Source: Pithys albifrons albifrons
Lineage: Eukaryota; Chordata; Aves; Passeriformes; Thamnophilidae
NCBI RefSeq assembly: GCF_047495875.1
Contig: NC_092479.1
Span: forward strand, 8,330,806 to 8,394,805
DNA length: 64,000 nt
Reading direction: 5' to 3'
The notes beneath the pieces are model-generated. The model made no database searches, was not told where the DNA came from, and worked only from the letters and a program-made list of their open reading frames with translations. Below are positions 55,346 to 64,000 of the stretch, one piece after another. The position numbers and the translations under genes are program-made. The first letter of the stretch is position 1. Each line of letters begins with the position of its first letter.

Positions 55346-55984
55346 CAGCCACATTGTCTCATTTCCCTCTTTATTTCTGATACTCCTGAGAGATGCCCAG
55401 ACTAAGCAGGGTTACAGGTCCCAAGGCTGCAGTGGACACACAGCCTGGCTCTTCACCCAGCACAGAGCTGGAGCAAACCCTGCCCTGCCCAGGGCTCAGG
55501 AAGAGCACCCAATAAAACAGTTGCTGGTCACACAGAGCACTGCAGTTACTGTGGGGACGTTGCTGGAGGTCCCTCCAAAATAGACTCCTGAACTTTATGT
55601 CATGCTGAAAGAGGGGTCAGTCACATGGAGAGCAAACAGGACCTGCCCCCAGGCCTGGAATGGTGACTCCACTGCACGGGAGTCCCTGAGTCCCTCCTGG
55701 CAGCTCAGCCCACTCCTCCCTGTCACCAGCACAGAGGTGCTGCTCCACAGAAGCACAGGGAGATTAATCAGACCCCCTACAATACATCCAGAAGCCACCG
55801 TGACAGCCCCTAATCCCATAACATGACAGCCCAATACAAACAGACTGAAACTTCAGACCTGCTGTCCAAGAGCCAGAGTGGCTGCTCAGCGTAAACTCCT
55901 GACAGCTTCAGACACGCTCCCCTGGCAGGGACTGCAGGAAAAATAACCCCCAGACAGTGTATCAGCCCCCCACAAAAAGGGGGG

Positions 55985-56153
55985 CAAAATGTTCCCCTCC
56001 AGGTTCCTGGGAATCCCTGGCACCAACACCTCTGTGCAGTCAAAATGTTCCCCTCCAGGTTCCCGGGCATCCCTGGCACCAACACCTCTGTGCAGTCAAA
56101 ATGTTCCCCTCCAGGTTCCTGGGCACCCCTGGCACCAACACCTCTGTGCAGTC
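55985..56153. repeat. 56-bp tandem triplicate
   Basis: Units starting CAAAATGTTCCCCTCCAGG occur at 55985, 56041 and 56097, each ending TCTGTGCAGT. The copies differ at only a few positions, so this is a young expansion. Confidence 0.95.
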
Positions 56154-57159
56154 ATGCTTTCAGAGGGAGAGCACAGAGTGCCCTCAGACACAGCTGTTGG
56201 AGAGCTGTGTGTGCCCTGGCACACTCCACAAACACAGTCCTACCCCTACAGGGAAGGGAGCCCCACCTCTCCAAAACACCTTCCTGTGCCTCCCCACAGG
56301 TGCCCCTCACACATCCCCAGCACACACAGATGGGCACAGGCTGGTGCCCACTACACTGCAGGCTCTGTATGCTGGCACCTTCCCTTCCCATCACATTCCT
56401 ATTCTACTCAGGGCAAAAAGGGAAGGCTGATCCTGTGTGCAACTGGTACCACAGGGGCAACCTCAGGAGGCTGCTGTGAGCTCCAGCTGGAGCCTGGCCA
56501 GGACACCTATGGCCAGCAGAGCCCTCCCTGGTGGTGCAGGTGTTGGGTCCGTGTCCCCTGTGCCATGCAGGCCCACCCAGGGCTGGGCACTGGGTCAGTT
56601 TGGCACTACCAGCCCTTCCTCAGTGCCTGGTGATTCCCATCCATGCTCTGTCACCCAGCCCTGCTCCAGTGGTGAGAGCAGCCAGGCTGGGCAGGCAGAG
56701 CCCGACCCGCTGCCTCCCTTCCTGCAGAGGGCAGGGCCCGGTACTCCGGTCTGGGGGTGAGAGCCAAGTGTGTGCACCAGCCGGCAAATGAAGAGATAAA
56801 TATTTATTCAAAGGAAGAGAGGAACAGACGTTCCCGAGGCTGCACTTGCTGCGGTGGCAGCAGCTCCAGGAGCCTGCAGCTCATCTGGCTCTCCTGTGCT
56901 GCATCCTTCCCCCTCACGCACCCTGGCTTTGCCCCTCTGCCTCCACAGCTGCTCCCCCCCAGCTCCTGCCCTGCCCCTCGGCCTCTTTCCTGTCCCTTCT
57001 CCTGGTGTTTGGGTTTGTTTAACATTTTGAGAATCTTTTCCTAAAGTTAATTTAAAAATAAAGCAAGTTCTGAAAACATACTGTTTCTCTGATCTATAAA
57101 ATGAGAGACCCTCCTGGGATGGGATTTGCTCCTGTAATACTGGGGGTCTTGTGCATCTC

Positions 57160-57310
57160 CATCCCACCTTTCCTGTATGGTTGGAGGTCAGGACTCCCAG
57201 CTGCCCCTGCCAACCTTGCAACCACCTCTCTCTGCAAGTCTGGACACATTATTTTATCTTTCCATTGCCTTATTTCCTTGTCTAGGGAATAGGAGGGACG
57301 TTACCTGTAT
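57160..57310 (+). mobile_element. MIR/CORE-type SINE relic
   Basis: GGAGGTCAGGACTCCCAGCT followed by a degraded TTTATCTTTCCATTGCCTTATTTCC resembles the body of an old tRNA-derived SINE (AGGACTCCTGGGTTC ... CTCAGTTTCC consensus). Assignment from memory; low resolution. Confidence 0.35.
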
Positions 57311-57559
57311 CAACATTCCTGTTCCTCTCTTTTAGGCTGTCAAGTTCACAAGCAGAAGGGAAACCTCTTCCTACAGAGAAGGGCTGCAGGTGGCCATGCT
57401 GGAGGGGACCAGGACACCTGTGTTCCCTCCTCTCAGAAAGAGGGACAGGGGCAGAGCTGCTGGATGAGGGATCCTCGTGTGTACCCAAGGTCAGGACTGC
57501 TGGACCCCCAAAGCCAGGCAGGGGCTCCCTCTACCCAGGCCGAGCTCCCACCCCAAATC

Positions 57560-57720
57560 CCTGTGTCTCCATCACACTGTTTAAAGATTCCAGCCTAAGT
57601 AAACATCCCCCTTCATTTTCTCCGTCTAAATAGAAATGTTTTGATTTCACATCAATCTGAGGAAGCCGTTTATAACCTGAGCCTGTCACAGGGACTTTTC
57701 ATCTCTGCCCAGGACAAACT
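57560..57720. promoter_or_regulatory. Candidate element with forkhead-like site
   Basis: CCTAAGTAAACATCCCCC holds GTAAACA, the forkhead core. TTTTGATTTCACATCAATCT forms an imperfect inverted pair. No repeat is recognised. Motif-based inference only. Confidence 0.28.
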
Positions 57721-60284
57721 CTCCCACATGCTCTATTTACACTGAGCACTTCCTCTGAAAACAATGCACTGGAGTTTACTGCTCCTGCCCCCTCCCCACC
57801 CCCTGTGAGGACACACCAGCTGCCCCTGCCCTGCACCATCCCTGTGCCATCTTGAGGGCAATCCTCCCTTGAAGGGAAGGTACAGCTTGTTGCAACCAGG
57901 GCTGGCAAGGAGGGGCACAAAACTCACCATTTCACTGCCTTGTCACCCCATGACCTTCCTGCCCCCACTGCCCCCCTGGTTGCCACATGCTGGCAGCACC
58001 CCACAGGCAGCCCCTGGCTCTCTCCCTCCACACAGCCCCCAGAGCAGCCCCTTCTCACCCAGGAACTCACAGGGAGGTGCTGCCAAGGTGGCCACAGCTC
58101 GGCCCTGACTCCCCCAAGGGAGGAGAGGGGCTCTGGGGGGCACACCATGTGCAGGAATGAAAGGGTCTGGACAGAAAGAGGCCCTCCCAGCCCCAGGGCA
58201 AAGTGCTGCAGGGACAAGTCTGGCTTTGCAGGGAGAGAGGAGAGACCCCAGCTCTGGCTTTAGCTTTGGGTCAATGAAAACACACCCTGCTAGAGGGCAG
58301 AAAGGATCCCAGCTGTGAAAAAGGGGCGTGTGGGAGCTACAAGAAGCAGCTGGCAGGGGTGTGGGTAACAGCAGGAGCTGACTGGGGTGGGCAGAGCCAG
58401 GGGGGCAGTGGGGACCCCTGTGACGGGGCAGGGGCAGCAGAGGAGGGGCAGGAGGGCCCGTGCTGGGGGGAGAGGGGTGCTGGCTGGGGAGGGACAGCGT
58501 TGTCACTTCACAGGGCCGGGTACAGGGAACAGATGGAGCTTTCATATTCCTATTGAAGAGTTTAAGCCCAGCTGAGCAGCTCCGTTCAGGAGGGAGGTCC
58601 CAGTGCCAGCTTTCCAGGAGCTGCAAGCTCTCATTCGATTAATTATTAACAGCATTATTTGGGGCGGGCAGGGAGAGGGAAGGAGGGCCCACATGCTGCA
58701 CAGGCCTTGTCTTTTTAACCACTGTGCTGCAAGCTCAACTGGAGAGGCTCCAGAGTGCCCAGCAACCCCAAACACCAGGGCACCCTCGCTGGGGTGAGGA
58801 GACTCTTCACACTGGAGCTGAGGCCCCTAAAATGGAGCCAAACGTTCCCAGCAAAGGCCACTGGGGCACTGGGCACACACTTCCCAGGAGCAGTGCCCTG
58901 GCACTGCCCAGCCACACGTGGGGAGGAGGCAGGGCAGGCAGCCAAACACTCAGCCCCTTCCAGAAACACTTGCCCTCCAGCACAGAGTGGTGCATTACCC
59001 CAGGCAGGGCCAGGGCACAGGAGAACAGCCCAGGCAAGGCCCACAATGTGTGAGAGTGGATTTAGTTTGTATTTTCCCCTCTTCAGTTTATCAATAAAAC
59101 ATTTTATTGCTTTTAGCCCAGGAAATGACCTTGGATTAGTGGATGCTGTCTCTTCTGGCTGACCTTGGGGAGTTCACAGAGGCTCTTTTCCAGCCTCCTC
59201 TGCCCTGCACGGCTCCCTGGGTGTGCTGGGGGAACTGGGCAAGCCCTGGGGGTGCCAGTGGGCCTTGCCAGGCTCCAGCTCAACACCGGGCAGGGGAAGG
59301 AGAATCAAAGCCATGGGAGGAGAAATGAAGCGAGCAGCCAGGTTGTCCTTCCTGAAGCTCTGCCAGCTCCACTCCCTGTTTTCCCACACTGGGAGGGCTC
59401 TCCCCACACACCCCATCCATGAGCTGTGCAGGAAAAGCCGGGCACTGCCATGGGCATGGCAGGGCACTGCTCCTGCACTTCACACTGCCCAACCCTCTCC
59501 TGTCACACCAGCATCTCCAGCCACACAAGGGACCACCTTCCTCCCAGTTTCCAGCTCCCAGAGCCTGGGTCAGCCCTGGCCCAAAGGGGCAGAGACCAGT
59601 GCCAGTTCCCTCCAGCGAGCCTGTCCTGCTCCCCTCTGCTGACCCTCCTCAGCTGCAGAGTTCAGCTGTAGCTTTCTGGAGAGAGGCTGTGCCCAGGAAC
59701 CAGTGCTGGGCAGCGAGTGGCACACACCCCGAGGGCAGAGGGTGGGCTCTGAGGTGCTGGTGCCCTGCACTGGGGCTGCCAGGCTGCTCCTGCTTCCCAC
59801 CTGGCTGCTCCAGAGCTGCTGACAGACAAGGTTTCTCCAGGAGAACAGCTCATGGACTCAGGGAGCCCCTCCTTCCCCAAACAGAAAAGAGCCAAATCAC
59901 CTCTGAGCACTGTGGCTTCTCAGTGCAGGAGTGTAATTCTGGAGGGAGGGAACTGGACGGGGAGACCGAGAGGAATTTTCCTCCTCAAGGGAACTGAAAC
60001 TCCAGGTCAGGAGGGTGAGGGCTGAGCTCTAAGCAGAGCCAGGTCCTGTCACAGTGCAGTGACAGCCCACCCTGCCAGGCCACCCCCTCCCTGCCCTCCC
60101 CGACATCACCAGCCCCCTTTGCAGCTGTGTCCCCTCCCAGTGTCCCCTGGCACTGCCACAGAGGCTCCCCATCCTCTCCTGCAAACACTGCAACCCTTGC
60201 AGTGCCACCCACAGAGGGCACCCCGGCAGGAGCCCCCCATGCCCGGCCCCTGCAGCCACGTCCTGCTGAAGAGCAGTGAGCCCT

Positions 60285-60560
60285 AAAGTGTTAACGGCGA
60301 TTGGTGAAATGGCACAGCAGATTGCTACAATAAATAATTTACTGATATTTATAAATATTCAAATCAGCAGGCTTCAGAAATTGAAAGGGGGGGGACTGAG
60401 CTGATGGGGAGGAGGGTTGTTTGGGGAGGGGAGGGGGGGCTGACATTAATTCCCAGGCTCTCCAAATTCATTTGAGAACTGTTTCTCATTTCAAACAAAT
60501 ATTAAATCTTTTGGTGTCAAGCCTCCAAAATAAAATATCAACGATAAAGTCACCATCCTC
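60285..60560. promoter_or_regulatory. AT-rich candidate conserved block
   Basis: GGCGATTGGTGAAATGGC, AATAAATAATTTACTGATAT, TTATAAATATTCAAATCAG and TCTTTTGGTGTCAAGCCTCC sit in a block unlike the GC-rich surroundings. It includes two G-runs at about 60388-60437. Possible conserved noncoding element. Confidence 0.35.
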
Positions 60561-60929
60561 TTGGTGGCTGAGGTCTTGCCTGCCATGACTCTGGGTGCCC
60601 TGGGTGGCCCTGTCCCCTCGGACAACCAGTCCCTGGGGAGCTATGGCAGCCTGCACTGGGCAGGGGATGTGTGAGAGCAGAAGCCCACCCAGACACACCT
60701 AAAACACAGCCCATCACACCACCAACCATCAACTATCTGAGACAGGAATTCCCTCTGCTATCACCTTGCCTTCATCTCCCAGCAGATTTTCCAAATCCCA
60801 CTGGGAAGAAAGGGCTGAATGCTGGACAAATGGAGGTGGAGCCAGGACTCCTCACTGCACCGGGAACATAGACTTGTGCACAGTCAGGGCTCCTGACTTT
60901 CACTCCTTGCCTCTGGAAGGGAATGTGGG

Positions 60930-61110
60930 TTTGGTGATTTCAGCTGGGGGTAATAGCCAGGAGGGCTGGCTGCCAGCCTGGTTTCCAGTCATGGTGTAAC
61001 CATCAGCCTGCCCAGCTCTCTGTGCCTTAGTTTCCCCATGCACAGGAGGGGCAATGAGGATGATCACCCACCAGTGAGCTTCACTCAGTGCTCTGAGACC
61101 TCCCTATCAG
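60930..61110 (+). mobile_element. MIR/CORE-type SINE relic
   Basis: CTCTGTGCCTTAGTTTCCCC followed by ATGCACAGGAGGGGCAATGA and GATGATCACCCACC closely follows the ancient SINE phrase CTCAGTTTCCCCATCTGTAA ... GGGGATAATGAT. Old and inactive. Confidence 0.55.
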
Positions 61111-61174
61111 CACTCCATCACTGTGCTGGATAGTTACAGAGCCTTTTTCACCTCAGAGCATCCTACTGACCCCT

Positions 61175-61480
61175 GAGATGGCCGAGGGAGATGATCCCGT
61201 GTCCTCCCCTGGACCACCCCACTGGTACCGCGAGGCTGCAGCGTGGGGTGAATTTCCCCTGGATGAGTAATGGCTTTTCTAATGCACGGGCAGGCTGTCA
61301 GCTCCCCTACTCCCAGTGTTTTATGGGTTTAACTGAACGGCTCTGAACTCCCTAGTAAGAAATAAAGTTATCCCTCAGCGTCCCTTCTAAACATTTCACT
61401 CAGTGCAAACGGTGTTTAAGAAAAATGAGGACATATTTCTTCTTAAGGATGCAGTATCCCCCTTCAGAGGCCTAATTTAT
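61175..61480. promoter_or_regulatory. Candidate conserved element with retained CpGs
   Basis: GGTACCGCGAGGCTGCAGCG, GATGAGTAATGGCTTTTCTA, AGAAATAAAGTTATCCC and AAACGGTGTTTAAGAAAAAT lie in one non-repetitive block with CpGs and TAAT cores. No exon frame supported. Confidence 0.3.
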
Positions 61481-62194
61481 GCCATATATCACTGGCCAGG
61501 GAGAGGAAGGCAGCGCAGACCTCACACTGGGAGCGAGCTGGCCCTTGCACAGCCACTCCTGCTGCAGTGGTGCAATGGGCTGCAACTCCAAGAGCTCCAG
61601 CCCCGCAGAGTGCCCGCTGGAGCCGGAGGCAGCGGAGCAGGATGGGCACCTGCGGGCGCTGCCACTGCCTCGGGCCTGGCCCTCCCCAGCTGCCCCTCCA
61701 GCCCCTGCCCAGCCCTGCCCTGCACAGGGCCCTTCTCCAGCCTGCCTGGCCCCTCCGCCCCTGCCACGCTCCCTCCTCACCTGCCACTGACCCGCCCTGT
61801 GCGGCTCCACCAGCTCCTCACAGGCACCTGGCACAGCTGGTGGGGAAAGTGGTTCAGCTGAGCAAGGACAGGACTAATCCTTCTTCACAGCTCTTTAGTA
61901 ACGCACGTCTGAACCTTTTCCTGGGCAGATCTCAAAAATGGTGCTAAATGTGCTTTGATCTTGTCTCCCCCCAGTTTCCTTGCTGAGAACCCGCTGCTCA
62001 CCCCCAAGTGCCAAGCAAAGCTCCTCATCTCTGCCCTTCCCTTTGCCCTGCTCTGTACTCATGTGCCCCGAGCCCCAAAAGGGCAAGAAATAAGCCCCTT
62101 TCAGCATACAAGTAACACAGGGAACTTTCAGAATTAACAAAAGGAGGTGAGTGTAAAGAAGAGGGGGAAAGTGGTAAATGGAGTTGGGAACTGC

Positions 62195-62290
62195 CATTCT
62201 GCTTCCTGCTCTACCACTGACCTGCTCCTTCTCTCTGGGCAAAGGACTTCACACAGGCTGCCCTTCTGCCCTTGACCTCCTGGGTCCCTT
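62195..62290 (+). mobile_element. MIR/CORE-type SINE relic
   Basis: CTCTACCACTGACCTGCTCC then CTGGGCAAAGGACTTCACAC resembles the CTCTGCCACTGACTTGCTGT ... TTGGGCAAGTCACTTCAC core of ancient SINEs. Degraded copy. Confidence 0.4.
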
Positions 62291-63474
62291 CAGATGGTCA
62301 CCCATTGGACAAGGATTTCTTGCCCAGCTTAGTGGGCTCAGTGCCTTTGCAATTTCAGTACTGCTACAGTTCAAGCAGCAGCAGAGGAAAAGCTGTGAGA
62401 CAGGACAGCCTGAAGCTCAAAAGTCCCCTGTGTCCTGCAGCCAACTTCCCAGTTCATCTGTCAATGCAGGATCTTTGATAAGACATTTCAACAGTTTCCT
62501 CCTCATGAAAACCTGCTCTCAGTGCTCCAGCCCAACACAGTGAGTGGGGTCTTGGGCTCTCCAGGCTGAGCAGCAGCTCCCTGGGGCCTTCTGTCCTCAG
62601 AGTCTTTCTTTCAGATAACATAAAGCCAAGAGGATCAGCTTTTCTGATCCAGTTTCTCCTCTGTGCCTTATTTATTTATTATTAATTCTTTAGTCCAGTT
62701 AAAAGGTTTACTATCCAGAGGAGCATAAGTGGCCTCACTCAGCCTAAGTAACTCTATAAATCAAGCAGAACTGCTAACATCTACATCACAATCCTGCCAT
62801 CAATCTCCCCACAGGTTGTGAAGAAAACCAAGGGGAAAGACGCAAAAGGCAGAGTGAAGAGTAATAGCTCCTCACCCCCAGGTCCCTGCAGGCCGGCTGT
62901 GGCCCTTGGAAAACTCCCTGGAAGCCAGACATGTTGTCAGGGCAACTAAATGCAAACACGGTGCCCAACCTCACCTCTGCAGCACAGGCACAGCCCAGGG
63001 GCTGCACAGAGAGAGGGAGGGAGGGTGAGAGGGAGGGAGGGTGGTGGGAGCAGAGGAGGGAATGCTGCTGGAGCAGGACCTGCCAGCCCCAGTGGGAGCA
63101 GCTCCCCAGAAACAAGGAAAGGGCCAAGACAGGAACCTCCTGGAAACACTGCAGAGACACATCTGCAAACGTTGAAGGAGCCCAGGCAAGGGGTGCAGGG
63201 AATCCTGGAGGGGGGATCCAGAGGGAATCAGACTTGGCTGCAAATACCTGATGTTGGGAGAATAAAAAGGAGCTGGGAGAGACAACAGGTCTCTGTTGGA
63301 CACAGATTTGGAAGGGAATTGCTAAAAGTTTCAACAGTCCCTCTTGATGGCTGTGTCTAACGAGGGACTTTACAGAGAACCCAAAGCCACCATGACCCAA
63401 GTCTGGAGAGCAGCTCCCTGGAGTCAGGCTGGGCTCATCCCTCACTGAGGGCAGGGGTTAAGTGAGCCACCTCT

Positions 63475-63645
63475 TAAAATAGGGTCCCTCCGGCCCCCCA
63501 GTAGTTGGTCGGCAGTTTAAGAGCAATTTGCAATCCCTTTCAGCATTATTAAGCTCAGACCCAACAAAGAATGAAGACTCCTAATTAATTGCAGTGGGAA
63601 GTCGGGAGCTAAATGGGAGTTGGGAGCCTGAATGCTTGTTGCATC
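63475..63645. promoter_or_regulatory. AT/CpG mixed candidate element
   Basis: GTAGTTGGTCGGCAGTTTAA, GCAATTTGCAATCCCTTTCA, GCATTATTAAGCTCAGACC and CTCCTAATTAATTGCAGTGG form a low-repeat block with TAAT cores and a few CpGs. Confidence 0.3.
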
Positions 63646-64000
63646 ACTGAGAAACACAGGGCCAGAGAAAGTTCATTATTGTGGTCTTTTCAAGGTCCTG
63701 CAAAGTAAATCAGTGTGTCAGCCCGCAGGAGGTGAGTGAGAGCTCAGCAAGTGCTGCAGACAGAGCAAACCAGAGCCTTATGTCCTCCCCAGAGCCCCTG
63801 GGCATGGCCTGAGCTGGATGTGAGCAGGAACTGCTCTGGACTGGGGATGAAAAGGGGGCACTCAGATCCCTTAGAGGCCTCTGTGACCCCCAGGCAGGGC
63901 TGGGAGTCTTTTGTGAACCCAGAGAACAGGCACTCATCACACACAGCACTGGAGCCCGGGAGCTCTTGAATCCCCAGAGATGTGTGGGACCTGCAAACAC

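Larger units (their letters stand above)
54398..64000 (-). other. Upstream CASZ1 intron (5' part of the gene outside the window)
   Basis: 9.6 kb with no exon I can support. I looked for the minus-strand sequence of the human first coding exon (MDLGT) and for a CpG island and found neither. It contains a 56-bp triplicate, several SINE-like relics and AT-rich candidate elements, listed separately. G-rich runs at about 58370-58500 could form quadruplexes. Confidence 0.65.

Noticed and set aside
58370..58500. G-rich region as a possible promoter or CpG island
   Set aside because: G-rich but CpG-poor, with no initiator-like or exon context; at most quadruplex potential.
54398..64000. The initiator exon of CASZ1 (MDLGT-like)
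   Set aside because: No minus-strand ATG followed by the expected residues and a phase-1 donor was found; no CpG island either.
1..64000. CRISPR arrays, operons, bacterial mobile elements, tRNA or rRNA genes
   Set aside because: Nothing of this kind is present; the intron-exon structure marks the window as vertebrate nuclear DNA.

Overview
The window is vertebrate nuclear DNA, most likely from a bird. It holds interrupted genes with GT-AG splice sites, GC-rich coding exons, short introns, diverged CR1/L3-type LINE pieces and relics resembling old archosaur/amniote repeats. I see no mammalian Alu or L1. It contains essentially one gene: CASZ1 (castor zinc finger 1), on the minus strand. From my knowledge of 1p36/avian chromosome 21 synteny I would expect an avian microchromosome, but the window itself cannot prove that.

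Layout: 1-8058 is downstream flank with minisatellites and no recognisable gene. 8059-12430 is a long CASZ1 3' UTR ending at an AATAAA signal, with a 20-bp minisatellite inside it. 12431-54397 carries 18 coding exons read right to left, with every junction consistent in reading frame. 54398-64000 is upstream intron; the true first coding exon (human CASZ1 starts with MDLGT) and the promoter are not in the window. Counted from the methionine at 54353, the full product is 1,947 residues with the cassette exon at 16824-17114 and 1,850 without it. It has an N-terminal KRK-rich motif, eleven castor-type zinc fingers, long Ser/Pro/Ala linkers, two CtBP-like SLDLS motifs, SUMO-type motifs and an acidic C-terminal tail.

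How the parts work together: CASZ1 is a DNA-binding transcription factor of heart, vessel, retina and neural-crest development. The gene can make a long 11-finger form and a short 5-finger form. Here the short form is encoded simply by reading past the donor of the exon at 24623-24958, where the codon after the junction is followed at once by TAA. Introns hold several AT-rich, homeodomain-site-rich segments that look like conserved noncoding elements, and one segment at about 50.97 kb pairs a MEF2 consensus with a CArG-like/TATA-like sequence.

No previously undescribed system is evident. The most useful leads are a phase-neutral cassette exon with a very long pyrimidine tract, the built-in stop for the short isoform, a strong-context internal ATG, the CtBP-like motifs and the candidate intronic enhancer/promoter. 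Exon calls rest on reading splice sites, frame and remembered CASZ1 family sequence, not on an alignment.
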